Source: Aphidius gifuensis
Taxonomy: Eukaryota; Arthropoda; Insecta; Hymenoptera; Braconidae
Assembly: GCF_014905175.1 (NCBI RefSeq)
Contig: NC_057790.1
Coordinates: forward strand, 15,464,469 to 15,528,468
Direction: 5' to 3'
Length of the DNA stretch: 64,000 nt
Shown piece by piece: positions 33,221-43,757 of this stretch (position 1 is the stretch's first letter; every line of letters starts with the position of its first letter). The notes under the pieces were generated by a model. It had not been told where the DNA came from and made no database searches. It worked only from the letters and a program-made list of their open reading frames with translations. A program made the position numbers and the translations under genes.

Positions 33221-34740
33221 AAAAAATGATCATACAGTTGCTGAAGCAACTGTGCCTTCCCTGCGGGGGGAATTTTGATTTCTTCTTTAATATATATCGA
33301 AATTCGTGACTACAAATTTATTTCATTCTCTATCGTTACAATGATTATTGTTACAACTAAAATTTATTTAATTTTCATTCATTTTGCTTGTTCCTTTTAA
33401 TGGGTCATCTCCATGTCCAGAAACGCTTTCTTCTAACCTTATAAACTCTCCGTTTTTATTCATTTTGTTGTACTATGATTTTAGCCTGTCAATGTTAAAT
33501 ATTTATTACAAAATTGTCGAGTTCAATTGTATTTATTTTATTTACTTTTTTCTCTCGGTTGAATCAGGATTTAACGTTTTAGTTGTTGCTGAAGTCGTCG
33601 TTATATTTTTAATTTTTTTATATTCATTTATTTTCAATTCCTTTAATGCTATCACATCACCCTTTTTTCCCTAGAAATTTTCTGCCTCTTCATTCCATAA
33701 AGTTAGTTCAATCTAAAATATATTTCCTTTGGTAAATTTATTATCTTTGTTTAGTTTAATCAAACTTTTTTTCATTTAAATTTTATTTTACTTCATAATC
33801 ACTGTCGTCTGCTAATGTTATTGTTCTTTATTTTAATAACCGTCCTGACATTGCATATATAAATTCCACTTTATTTATTGCTATTATGATTGCGATGATA
33901 TCTAAATAATGTCATTATTATTATTGAATAGTTTTCTTTTTTTTTTTTTTTTTTTCGCTAAAATTATTTTGCCTGCAAATGAATTAATTGGTAGATGTAC
34001 AATTTCTTGTATTTTTTTAATCTCGAAATTAATTTTTGGTAATTTTCATTTTCCTTATCGTCATCGAATTTTATATTAGCTTCTACTGGTATGATTATTT
34101 CTTTATTATTTATTGATGGGTATTGTTCATCAATTTTTCTCACTAATCCTCCAGTGATCGTATATATTTTGTTTAACTTGAATATTTAATAATTTATCAT
34201 GTTAATAATTTTTTTAAAATCTTTTTGTTGAAAAATCTTGTTGTTAAATATGATTTTTCCATGATATTTTGCTATACTTTTCTTTTTTGTTTACTCATAT
34301 TTTTCTAATATTTTCCTATAATTATCGTATTTTTCTTTATATTCAGTGATTTTTCTATATTTTCGTTTATTCGTTTATATATTCTTCATTTTTCTATATT
34401 TTTCTTTATTCTCCATATTCATCTTGTTTAGATTTATTAAGGGACTTAGAAATTTTTTTTTGGGGGGGGGGGGGGGGCATAATTGATATGTTCCCTTATT
34501 TATCGTTTTTTTCTTTATATTCAGTCACTTTTCTATATTTTTCTTTATATTTACTGATATTTTCCCATATTTAGCTTCTTTTTCTTTATATTCAGTGACT
34601 TTTTTATATTTTCCATATATATTGTATTGGTTAAGATTAAGGGACTTAGAAAATTTTTTGGGGGGGTGTCTACCATGGTTGGGGGGGGGGGAGTCCAGAA
34701 GAAAAGCGAAAACAATAGGAAATTAAAATTCCCTAAAAAC
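33221..34740. mobile_element. Poly-G/RPA module inserted in the polymerase gene
   Basis: Splits the exonuclease domain. AATAA lies at both junctions (33217-33221; 34741-34745), a possible 5-bp target duplication. The left end has the perfect hairpin CAGTTGC-TGAA-GCAACTG (~33236-33253). The interior includes a minus-strand KIYTITGGLVRK reading followed by EQYPSINNKE (34110-34190), matching the RPA-like fragment at ~9700. The right part (34300-34740) matches 10620-11025, with poly-G runs near 34460, 34661 and 34680. No transposase, terminal inverted repeat or clear Helitron end (CTRR) was found. Confidence 0.65.
34105..34195 (-). pseudogene. RPA70-like OB-fold remnant, second copy
   Basis: Minus-strand LNKIYTITGGLVRKIDEQYP continues SINNKEIIIPVEA, nearly the same as the copy at 9660-9795. 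The upstream half of the OB fold is not recognisable here, and downstream the reading becomes low-complexity and stops. Confidence 0.55.
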
Positions 34741-35419
34741 AATAACAAAAAGTCTATGTAAAAATGTTGATGAATTCAATTTAATTACAAAGAAGGGAGT
34801 TTTTCCATATGATTATCTCGATAAATGGGAAAAATTTGATGATACACTTCCATCGGAAGATCAATTTTATTCAAAATTGAATGAAGAAAATATTTCTGAT
34901 GAAGCATATGCACATGCTCCAAATGTTTGGCAAAAGTTTAATATAAAAACACTTGGGGAATATTTTAATTCCTATTTACAAACTGATGTTGCCCTTTTAG
35001 CTGATGTTTTTGAAAGCTTCAGAGCTGATTGTTTGAATACATATAAGTTAGACCCAGCACATTATTATACACTACCTGGACTTAGTTTTAGTGCAATGTT
35101 GAGATATACTCAGATTGAACTAGAATTGTTAACAGATCCTGAAATGATGTTGTTTATTGAGCAAGGTATACGAGGTGGTTTATCACAAGTCTCAAATCGA
35201 TATGCAAGAGCTAATAATGTTATTTTAAAAACACAACAAAATATAATAAGATCTCATAAACATGAAGTAACAACAAGAACAACTGAAAAAATTGCTCTCA
35301 GTTGGCAAGATGATAAACGACAGCTAATTGATGGTGAGCCTGACACTTTACCATGGGGTTATATACCTGTTGAACGAATGTGTTTGAGTAAAAGTATATA
35401 TAAAAGAAAATATGAATGA

Positions 35420-35967
35420 TGTAAATACAAGTTGTATAAATGTATATAATAAAAAAAAATTGTTAGAAAATAAATACACGTTGCTTTTTTTATTTATTAG
35501 TTTATTGATTATTTTTCCATTGACTATGACTATTGTCAAATCCAAGATATTTTACATACATTTTATTCCCACGTCTTTTCAAAACTTTTTCAATCAAATA
35601 AATGACGAAATGTCAAACTTTTTGTAGCTTTTCAGTATGAAAGATTCCATGCATCTGATTTCGTTCACAGTCTTTAAGCTTACATGCTAGATGTGATGTT
35701 CTATTAATTTACGTAATTGTAAGTATTTCGTTTGTCTAATTTGGTTTATAAGCTTTATCAAAGACATGCTCATATCTACTTATTGATTAATCTTCAATTT
35801 GATTTAATATAACAATATCTTAAACTTTCGAATACAGTCTGTTTTAATATTTTTTTTATTTTTTATCAACAGTGGAATAGTAAATAAGTTAGGATAAGTT
35901 CATAGTGATTAACGGTTTTGATGGAATGAAAAAACAATTGAGAATAAGTTGAATTCAATGTATTTAT
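35420..35967. other. No gene recognised
   Basis: AT-rich stretch between the polymerase remnant and the convergent small gene. A short ORF here is low-complexity. Confidence 0.3.
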
Positions 35968-36306
35968 TCACGTTTCCTCATCATTGAAATCATGTGAATT
36001 AAATATACTATCATCTAATATCACATCTTGATTATTTTCACCCTCGAGAATCATGGTAAGTCGTCCTTTCTTGACAGCATTTTCTAGCTCTTTAAATTCT
36101 TCATCATCTTGATTAAAGTGTTCAGCAAATCTTTTTGGTAGATATGCATAACTTTCATTGTTGATTTCAACTGTTAGCGCTGGACCATACTTTGATGTTG
36201 GAAATCTCGCTATTTTAGTAATTTTATAAACTACTTTCCTCTTCAAATCTTTCAATGATTTGCGTTGGTTAGCTTTTTGAAGTTTTTTTGCTTTTGCAAA
36301 ACCCAT
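35968..36306 (-). CDS. Small intact gene of the Polinton-like element, OB-type fold suspected
   Basis: 112 codons, MGFAKAKKLQKANQRKSL..., intact. A basic N-terminus is followed by a beta-rich stretch (YKITKIARFPTSKYGPALTV, YAYLPKRFAEHF) and an acidic tail. Short proteins with a '(T/S)KYGxxxxVxxxxxxxYxxLPxRF' core recur near virus-like elements in arthropod genomes; I recall no experimental function. A 5'-UTR intron (36316-36415, donor GTAAGT, acceptor TTTACAG) lies just upstream of the ATG, and a TATA box further up, so it looks like a functional eukaryotic transcription unit. Confidence 0.55.
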   Translation of the reverse strand: MGFAKAKKLQKANQRKSLKDLKRKVVYKITKIARFPTSKYGPALTVEINNESYAYLPKRFAEHFNQDDEEFKELENAVKKGRLTMILEGENNQDVILDDSIFNSHDFNDEET

Positions 36307-36315
36307 TTTTAATAT

Positions 36316-36415
36316 CTGTAAATGAAAAAGTTATTATTTAGTCAACAAAATAATTGAAAAGCATTGATAGTATTAATAAGTTAGTAAAAATTTATAAATA
36401 AGTGATAAAACTTAC
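36316..36415 (-). other. 5'-UTR intron of the 112-codon gene
   Basis: Minus strand: AACAA|GTAAGTTTTATC at the donor and CTTTTTCATTTACAG|ATATT at the acceptor, 100 bp apart, with the ATG ten bases into the next exon. Both sites match consensus closely. Confidence 0.6.
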
Positions 36416-36419
36416 TTGT

Positions 36420-36510
36420 TGGTTTCTAAGACTGGGCGCACTACAGCTGATGGACTGAACGATGAGTGATGCTTAGTCTCTGTGCACGAGAATATATACT
36501 AAATCTCAGG
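36420..36510 (-). promoter_or_regulatory. TATA promoter of the 112-codon gene
   Basis: Minus strand has TTTAGTATATATTCTCG (TATA, ~36495-36503) followed ~45 nt downstream by an initiator-like GTTCAGTCC and then the 5'-UTR exon. Positions are approximate. Confidence 0.5.
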
Positions 36511-36550
36511 TCCCCCACCATCGAAAAAGTTCCCTTTCCTCTCTTCACTA

Positions 36551-36800
36551 AGAGTGGGGGAACGTTGTGATTGGTTAATATTTTGTGGGAGAAGGAAAAA
36601 CAGGTTTTCCTTATCCCTACTATAAATTTTTCAAGAGTGGGGGAACTTTGTGATTGGTTAATATTTTGTGGGAGAAGAAAAAACAGGTTATGCTTATTCC
36701 TACTATAAATTTTTTTAAGAGTGGGAGAACGTTCATATTAGTTGATATTTTGTCGGAGAATGAAAAACAGGTTATGCTTATCCCTACTAAAAATTTTTTT
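36551..36800 (-). repeat. Three 83-84-bp tandem repeats with CCAAT boxes upstream of the promoter
   Basis: AGAGTGGG(G/A)GAAC starts units at 36551, 36634 and 36718. The first two contain GATTGGTTAAT (inverted CCAAT); the third has ATTAGTTGAT. Each ends with ACAGGTT(...)CCTACTA(T/A)AAATTTTT. Immediately upstream of the TATA promoter, they could act as enhancer-like repeats. Confidence 0.75.
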
Positions 36801-36884
36801 TCTTAGAAAATAGTCTTTACTTTATATTATTTTAATCTTTTAATCCTATAATCTTTTTTCGTGGAATGACTGATTAAATTTACA

Positions 36885-37130
36885 ACAACAGATACAATAA
36901 ATATTTTTTTCGATAAAAGCTCATTATTCCTGTTTAAACTTGTTTTATAATATTTTCTAAAATTTAATCTTTTAATCCTTTATTGTTGAATTTTTATAAC
37001 AATGAAATCAAGGAAGTATTTTTTTCCAGGATGAACATGATGAAACATGTCGAAACTAGTTTCTATTTTTTTTTATCTTAATTTTTTTCTTGAGTTGTTA
37101 CTTTAGAATTATCCTTCCTTCCTTAGAATA
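36885..37130. repeat. Polinton-flank repeat, copy 2
   Basis: Counterpart of 7055-7335 (see there): CATTATTCCTGTTTAAAC, TTTTCTAAAATTTAATCTTT and AACTAGTTTCTATT are shared, and the GGAAGGAA block is inverted. It lies just 3' of the minus-strand 'DLQGF' gene. Confidence 0.6.
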
Positions 37131-37145
37131 TAAGTTTTATTTCAT

Positions 37146-37962
37146 TTATTCAAGAATAAAATTCAATTCGCCATTGTCAGTTGGTTCTTTACATTTTAAA
37201 AAATCTTTTTCTAGTACATAATAAGATATTCCAACTTCATCTTCACAATCATTTTGTATTGGATGTTTTTTGCATCGTTTTAGTTTTGAAATTGTTGGAT
37301 TTGAACGTTGTTCTACAGATACCTTTTCCCAAATTTCATCAATTTGATGTGATGCAAATTTTATGATAGCCATCACTGGAAGTGCAGCAATATCTTTTTG
37401 TGTCAATTTAGTTATATTTTCGACTGCACAAAAATGTAAAATGGATTTTTTCATGTTGGCTCTTGTTGAAAATTTTTTAATATACCAATATTTGTATCTT
37501 TGCGCATTTTTATATGCACATTTGTAAGAACTGCATAAGGAATGTGAATTCATATGACGTATTGCTGGATGTTCCTTCTCTAATATTTTCATATCTGGAC
37601 AACCCAGTTTTTCCAAATTAAATATTGTCATGGGATTAAAACGTAAAATAAATGTTAGCCATTTTTTCTATCTTCACCTTTGACAAATAAATAATTAAAC
37701 TTTCCAACTAATTCTTCAAAGATTATTGTCGATACGTTATTATATTGATCATGACCAGCTTTCAAAGATATCCCATGATAATTTTTTTCACAATTATTCA
37801 CAATTTTTTTATATTCTTCAGTTAGACGTGATTTTCCACAAGGTGATTTAAATATTTTATAGTTGGTGACGATCTTGAATTGAGAGGTTGGATAACCAAC
37901 TCTTTTACAACGAATAAACCTTGAGGTTCTTGAAATCCTTGAAGATCAATGAATGCTGACAT
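37146..37962 (-). pseudogene. 'DLQGF' arthropod ORF family member, frameshifted
   Basis: Starts MSAFIDLQGFQEPQGLFVVK from an ATG at 37962. A frame change near 37870 continues SPCGKSRLTEEYKKI..YHGISLKAGHDQYNNVSTIIFEE as FEELVGKFNYLFVKGEDRK, and another near 37660 leads to the 161-codon ORF 37146-37631 (FNLEKLGCPD, NSHSLCSSYKCAYKNA). The 'FxDLQGF ... VKEx' start, internal 'xxYVKG' and C-terminal HxxxCAxxN-type segment mark a multicopy uncharacterised family I recall from arthropod genomes, often near virus-like elements. Function unknown; a nuclease-like fold has been my impression only. The two frameshifts make it a pseudogene or a poorly assembled gene. Confidence 0.6.
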
Positions 37963-37994
37963 TTTGTTTGAATATATATCAACTCAACTCAACT

Positions 37995-38042
37995 CAACTG
38001 TATAGTGACCAGTTCTGAACTGATGATATTTCTTTTATACCT
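37995..38042 (-). promoter_or_regulatory. TATA/initiator of the DLQGF gene
   Basis: Minus strand GGTATAAAAGAAA (TATA at 38032-38039) with TCACTA ~33 bases downstream, and a GTTGA tandem repeat leading to the ATG at 37962. Spacing fits an arthropod core promoter. Confidence 0.55.
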
Positions 38043-38208
38043 CTGAATAGCCTCTCACCTCTTTTTCCATCTTTTCCACTTCCTATTTACCCCCTCCACT
38101 ACTTTTTTTACGAACAACAAATAGATGATGAAATAATGAAGTTATTTAAATATTTCCTGTAATTTGTCTTGATGATGCTCGTGAAATCGTTTTAATAAAC
38201 AAAAAATC

Positions 38209-38352
38209 ATGAAAAAATAATTATTTTCTACAAATCATAAAGATATTGGAATTTTATATTTTATTTTTGGTATATGATCTGGAGTATTAGGTTTATCTAT
38301 AAGATTATTAATTCGAATAGAATTAAGAATCACTGGTAGATTAATTGGTAAT
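38209..38352 (+). pseudogene. cox1: NUMT cox1, N-terminal fragment
   Basis: Encodes the start of cytochrome oxidase subunit I in the invertebrate mitochondrial code: STNHKDIGILYFIFGMWSG to ITGSLIGN. The fourth codon is TAA where TGA (Trp) is expected. The left edge near the ATG is the NUMT boundary. Cut at GGTAAT by the LINE. Confidence 0.93.
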
Positions 38353-38656
38353 TTATTTATTTATTTATTTATTTATTTTAATAATCCAGCAGCACTTAGT
38401 GCCATTATAGGGGTACAGTATAAAATTACATAGGAAATGTAATTTAGCAAAAGGAGATAATATAATACAAATCATAAAACTAAGATTATATACATATAAC
38501 AAGTAAAATAATGGGACTAGCCCAGACGTATGCACGCATTATAAATGATAATAATTATAATTATTATGCTACAATTAAATTAAATTAAATTAATGCTAAT
38601 ATCATATATACAAGAGTGAATGACTTAAAATATTAGTGTTTGATAGTGCCATTTCA

Positions 38657-40418
38657 TCAACGCTTTGAGGCTTGATTAGATGCTTCAACACAGTGTAAAA
38701 CAAATGCAGGTGATACAGATTCAAAAGACATTATCTTACCAAAAAGAGACGTATTACGACAGACTTTATTGGTGGTATTTATCATGTGTTGCAGTGGAGG
38801 CTGTGTTGATGATCTATCATCCCCGGACTGAAGATAAAAAAGTGAAATATTGCGTAACTTTGTGGATAAAATTTTAAACCTAACATCTGCTAACAAGTTA
38901 GGGCAATCAACCGTACCATGCAGTAGTTTGATAAAAAACATGACCACAAGTGCATCACGATGAGTGGTAATATTCGTAAAATCAGCAGCTCGGAGAAGAG
39001 TATCATCATCACATCCTCTTGGCATATACAAACCTTTTGTCTGACGTAGTAGAAATTGGATAAATGTTCTTTGAACTTTATTAAATAATTTTATTTGTTT
39101 CAATGTGCGTAATGAGTAAACTGCTGGACAATAGTCAAGCTTTGATCTGACAAATGAGGAGTATAGAGTCATGATAGTGCTAGTATTTCTAAACGATTGT
39201 GATATCCTGATGACAAGACCAAGTGATTTCATTGCTGACTTGACAACCTCTTCTACCTGTGAGTTGAACAGAAGTTTGCTATCAAAGACAATACCCAACT
39301 CAGTGATGATTGTTGACCTTGTAAGAGACATACCATTAATGGTATAGTCGAATAGTATGGGCCTGATAGAACGGCAAAAAGACATAACACTACACTTGGG
39401 TATGTTGATGTCTAAGTTATTAAGTTGGCACCATGATGCAAATTTACCAATGTTGCTTTGTAGGAATTTACAGTCTTGTAATGAGTTAACTGGTAGAAAT
39501 AGCTTGACGTCATCAGCATACAGTAGACAGTAACAGGTGAGTGATTCAGGTAGGTCGTTAATATAGACATTGAATAATAGTGGGCCAAGGTTCGAACCCT
39601 GGGGTACACCAGATGTTGGTGAGTATGGATCAGACAGTGTACCGTTTACATAGACATACGACTGACGTCCGACAAGATATGACCACAATAGCTCAATTAT
39701 AGTACATGGCAAATTCATAAAAATGAGTTTGCGCACAAGAATTAGCCAGTCAATCCTGTCAAACGCCTTAGACATGTCAGTGTAGATAACATCAACCTGT
39801 GTATTCTTGTTGATATGTGACATTACATATTGAGTAAACTCAACCAAGTTAGTGCACGTACTACGCATGGGTGTAAAGCCATGTTGGTAGTGAGATAGAA
39901 AAGGAGAGAAGAATGACATGATGATGTTATGAAGTAGTTTTTCAAAAATTTTAGAGCACACAGGCAGAAAGGATATCTGTCTGTAATTTTCAGCAAGAAG
40001 TAGGTTGCCATTCTTAGGTAACGGTGTTACCTTAGATTTTTTCCAAGATGTGGGAAACCTACCAGTATTAATCGCAGTACTAAAAATAATATGTAGTGGT
40101 TCAATAAGTGCATCAGGACAAATCCTGATAATAGAGCCAGGTATGTTGTCAAGTCCAGCAGATGAATTATTTTTTACTTTGAGTAGCTCACGTGCAATAT
40201 CAGCAGTATCAACACGAATATGTATGCCATTAACTGGTACACTCATCATAATCAGGTCAAAGCTTGACTGTAGATCGGCTATTGGATCATTAAATATGCT
40301 GGAAAAGTGAGAAGCAAATGAATTAGCAATTTGAGCTGTATCATATACAATTTTATCATTCATTGACAAGCAAGTGAATGTGCTTTTGTTTTTTATATTA
40401 TTAATGTGCTTCCAAAAC

Positions 40419-40465
<47 letters not shown>

Positions 40466-40471
40466 GATCAT
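38657..40471 (-). CDS. LINE reverse transcriptase ORF without endonuclease
   Basis: 604 codons. Residues 3-17 are Asn encoded by the GTT tract. The EN-RT linker starts at KFWKHINNIKNK. RT motifs: NNSSAGLDNIPGSI (~101), ENYRQISFLPVCSKIFE (~161), TDMSKAFDRIDW (231-242), GVPQGSNLGPLLFNVYINDL (288-307), LLYADDVKLF with catalytic YADD at 318-321. The C-terminal thumb and a Cys-containing tail follow. ORF intact. No APE endonuclease domain, so it could not nick its own target. Confidence 0.88.
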
Positions 40472-40495
40472 TCAATTTTGATCATTCAATTTTGA
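40421..40495. repeat. (GTT)n tract and 14-bp duplication at the LINE deletion junction
   Basis: About 15 GTT units at 40421-40465, next to two direct copies of GATCATTCAATTTT. They mark where ORF1 is joined to the RT linker. Confidence 0.85.
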
Positions 40496-41087
40496 TCATA
40501 CGAGGCTTTGTAAGCGAGGTAGAGTAAGGGTGTATGCGTGATGAAGTGAATTTTACATTACCAATTGTGCTGTTATCAAAAACAACATCTATCAGACTGT
40601 CAATCTGCTTACGATCACAATCTATACGTTGGATGTTAGACAGTGATGTGTCTGGGTCCTCAGGCACACTAAATACAATTACATTTGACATACGATCCAG
40701 AATTTGTTTGTTGTCATTGACATCATTTGTGAGTTGATTAATTTGAGCAGAGTGTGTAGTATTTATCTGTGTGACATTCGATTCGATTGATGCAATTTGT
40801 GTATCCAAGATATTAAATTTTTTATTAACAGAGTTGGCAAATAATTGTACTTTATCAGTAATAGTGGCCAGTTTATTGTCTATACTGATAGTTTGTTGCT
40901 CTATTAGAGCTTTAATTTGATCAATAGCATCATCGTTGGTAGGTTGAGGATTTATTCGTGGTGGACGACCACGTTTAGGTTTATCGTCGCCGATAATTTT
41001 GTTGATCTCCTGTGACATAGTGTTGGTAATTGAATTGGTGCTGTTTGTTATGAATGTTTGAAAGCTGTCAGTGAGATCAAGTGACAT
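40482..41087 (-). CDS. LINE ORF1-type protein, probably C-terminally truncated
   Basis: 201 codons from ATG at 41087: MSLDLTDSFQTFITNSTN. Residues ~37-46 hold an AT-hook-like KRGRPPRINP. A long region with heptad character (QIKALIEQQTIS to QINQLTNDVNDNKQILDRMS) fits a coiled coil for ORF1 trimerisation. It then enters a conserved 'NVIVFSVPEDP' segment and ends at KPRMIKIE near the deletion scar. A zinc-knuckle region is not seen and may be lost. Confidence 0.7.
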   Translation of the reverse strand: MSLDLTDSFQTFITNSTNSITNTMSQEINKIIGDDKPKRGRPPRINPQPTNDDAIDQIKALIEQQTISIDNKLATITDKVQLFANSVNKKFNILDTQIASIESNVTQINTTHSAQINQLTNDVNDNKQILDRMSNVIVFSVPEDPDTSLSNIQRIDCDRKQIDSLIDVVFDNSTIGNVKFTSSRIHPYSTSLTKPRMIKIE

Positions 41088-41946
41088 ACTGCGTCAACTA
41101 GGTGACCTAATTGTTGACATAATGATGTAGGTATAAACACAGCGCTACACTATCGGTGTGGTAATAGTATACATTGGTAGTAGTGCAATGTACAATACGT
41201 TGACGATACGACCAGCGCTAGTGGTGTGATTTGATGATATTAAAAATGACGGTATTGTAGGACACTGTTAGCAGATGTCGATACAATAGAGCCAGCACCA
41301 GGTCCAGTGAATGCTTTTTTGCACAATGACGCAAAATCACTCCCGGCTGATGCAACACTTAAGCAATATGAGTGTTATAACCAGCATTAATTTGATTTGA
41401 TATAATATGCACCCAGACAACAATGTATTAATTAATATATAAACGTCTAGAAAACAATATGTTAATTAAACATGAACAAATATTGATTCACTATGCACTG
41501 TATGCCATGAGGTGCATACAAAGCTGAGCACTATGACACCTTTATCAAAAATAGGTATCTAGTTATAGTCAAAACAAACTGATATAAATTCACTAAAGTT
41601 AGTTAATAATGTTAAGATAAGCAAATCACTGCTCACTATCACCAAATAATATATTAATAATTAGTGTTAATCTAAGATTGAGATTGGCCCAAGCGACGCC
41701 GGTTAAGGTTATGTGAACCTGCACTTGATTTTTGATCAAAAATAATTGTTTGTAGGTGAGCTAATTGCAGAGTTATGAAATGTATTAATTAAACACCGAT
41801 GGACACACTTTATGCTGAGCAAATATATGTGCAAGCAATTATGAATAGCTGAGATTAAGTGGAATAAATATGTGTAATTTAGAGAGGCGTATTAAAACAC
41901 GTCTGTCACCGTGCGCCACCGTCGATATATTTAATAAATGATAAAC

Positions 41947-42735
41947 GATAATGATCAAATTTATAATAGTATTGTTACTGCTCATGCTTTTGTAATAATT
42001 TTTTTTATAGTTATACCCATTATAATTGGTGGATTTGGTAATTGATTAATTCCTTTAATATTAGGATCTCCTGATATAGCTTTTCCACGAATAAATAATA
42101 TAAGATTTTGATTATTAATCCCATCTTTAATTTTATTATTAATTAGAGGTTTAATAAATTCAGGAGTTGGTACAGGTTGAACTGTTTATCCTCCTTTATC
42201 GTTGATATTAGGTCATAGAGGTGTAGCGGTAGATTTTGCTATTTTTTCATTACATTTAGCAGGTGTTTCTTCTATTATAGGAGCTATTAATTTTATTAGT
42301 ACTATTTTTAATATACGATCTTATAATATTAAAATAGATCAAATTTCATTATTAATTTGATCAGTTTTAATTACTGCTATTTTGTTATTATTATCATTAC
42401 CTGTTTTAGCAGGAGCTATTACTATATTATTGACAGATCGTAATTTAAATACTACTTTTTTTGATTTTGCTGGTGGTGGAGATCCTATTTTATATCAACA
42501 TTTATTTTGATTTTTTGGTCATCCAGAAGTTTATATTTTAATTTTACCTGGTTTTGGTATTATTTCTCATATTGTTTATAATGAAAGGGGTAAAAAAGAA
42601 ACTTTCGGTACTTTAGGTATAATTTATGCTATAATAACTATTGGATTTTTAGGATTTATTGTTTGAGCTCATCATATATTTACTGTTGGTATGGATGTTG
42701 ATACTCGAGCTTATTTTACTTCAGCAACTATAATT
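41947..42735 (+). pseudogene. cox1: NUMT cox1, middle fragment
   Basis: Resumes at AATGATCAAATTTATAATAG (NDQIYNS) and runs through IGGFGNWLIPLMLGSPD and FAGGGDPILYQHLFWFFGHP to the phrase TSATMI, which contains heme/copper-ligand regions of subunit I. Open in the mitochondrial code as read. Ends at the Gypsy insertion in ATAATT. Confidence 0.95.
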
Positions 42736-43757
42736 TGTAACATGACATTTTTGCATGTTACGTTCTCGGACTAATTATCAAGTAGTTTATTTGTTTAATT
42801 TATTAATTTATCATGAAATACAAAACTAACCAAAACCAATATCCAGAAACGTAAATTATTATTATTTTAGTGTTAAAATCGTGTAGTTTTCAATTCACCC
42901 TAAAACTCGAGCTAAAATCAATGAGGTTTTCAATTCGCCCTAAAACTCGAAAAAGGCATAACACATTCATACCAAAAATACCAAAATAACGTCAATTAAA
43001 TCCAACAACCGAAACAAAGACCAAAATAACCAAATAGCGTATCAATAATTAGCCTAGAGGGACGCTAGAATCACTCAGTGTGCTGGTTATGGTAGAAGGG
43101 CCGGATAAAGTCACAAGGAAAAATATTCAATACACAAATTAAATAATCAACAAAACACATTATTATTTTTATACTCAAAAACCCAAAACGTAATATTTAT
43201 TATCCAAAACTTAAACGTAAATCCAAAATACAAAACGTAAACTCAATAATCCAAAACGTAATACATAATCTTACTCACGACCTTGAATTTAATAATCAAT
43301 TAAATTAACAAAAGGGACCGCGTTTCTAACCAAAATAACTAAACTAAATTATCAAATGAAAAATGTATGCTTGACGTTGCCCATGATTCACACGGCCAAC
43401 GCCCCAAAAACTAACCTACAAAAATACACATGTCTGCTGGGTCTCCAGCTAGACACATGAGTACCCTAATATACGTAAAACAAGAGCTGATTACGAAGCG
43501 TGTGCATCTTATGCACATGTCCTCCCACAGCCAAGAGAGAGAGTTCAGCCCAAGCTATTTTGGAGCAGCTCGGATCTACCAAGCTGTCCCCACTCACAGC
43601 AATCCCTCCTCTCTTTATCTTGATAAAAAGGGGGAGAATATACTACAAAATAATAATAGTAATACAAAAAGAAAATATTACATAACGAAATATATATATA
43701 TATAATAAATAAAACGGAGTCGTTGGTTGGAGGATTCGTCCGCTTGGTGTCTTTACG
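42736..43757 (-). repeat. Gypsy 3' LTR
   Basis: Begins TGTAACATGACATTTTTGCA on the plus strand, matching 53677 onward. Similarity ends at TTTACGTGTAT (~43757), where this copy runs into ORF3 and lacks the last 21 bp (AAGACAGTGAGAATCACTAC plus A) of the other LTR. An 11-bp indel near 42908 and scattered substitutions also separate the two. Confidence 0.88.

Larger units (their letters stand above)
32078..35419 (+). pseudogene. Polinton protein-primed DNA polymerase B, interrupted and palm-deleted
   Basis: Coding sequence starts directly at the inverted-repeat edge (KVFEKQN..INIYGI), then an acidic run, FAWIKNLSRLVSAQISKHDG and the zinc motif CDRCLCHF. A TAA (32479-32481) interrupts an otherwise single frame. 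Next are exonuclease I FIIYGDLECLL, C.IC..NF with VRDHLHW, and exonuclease II FHNLTGYDAHF. At ~33220 a 1.5-kb module intervenes; coding resumes at ~34741 with VFPYDYLDKWEKF, exonuclease III YLQTDVALLADVFE, and GLSFSAMLRYTQ to RYARANN. The reading then jumps to the family's usual C-terminal phrase (KIALSWQDDKR, DTLPWGY) and stops at 35419. All palm and thumb polymerase motifs are missing. Confidence 0.85.
38353..41946 (-). mobile_element. APE-type (Jockey/CR1-like) LINE lacking endonuclease, inserted in NUMT cox1
   Basis: Minus strand from ~41930: 5' region, ORF1 (41087-40482), RT ORF (40471-38657), 3' UTR, and a terminal (TAAA)n at 38353-38381. The cox1 frame resumes exactly on either side. 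GGTAAT on the left and GATAAT on the right suggest a short imperfect target duplication. The endonuclease normally between ORF1 and RT is absent; in its place are a 14-bp direct duplication (GATCATTCAATTTT twice) and a (GTT)15 tract. Confidence 0.88.

Noticed and set aside
33221..34740. Helitron interpretation of the module inserted in the polymerase
   Set aside because: It has an RPA-like fragment and a hairpin near one end, but no CTRR end, no 5' TC, and no Rep/helicase; AATAA duplication also argues against it.
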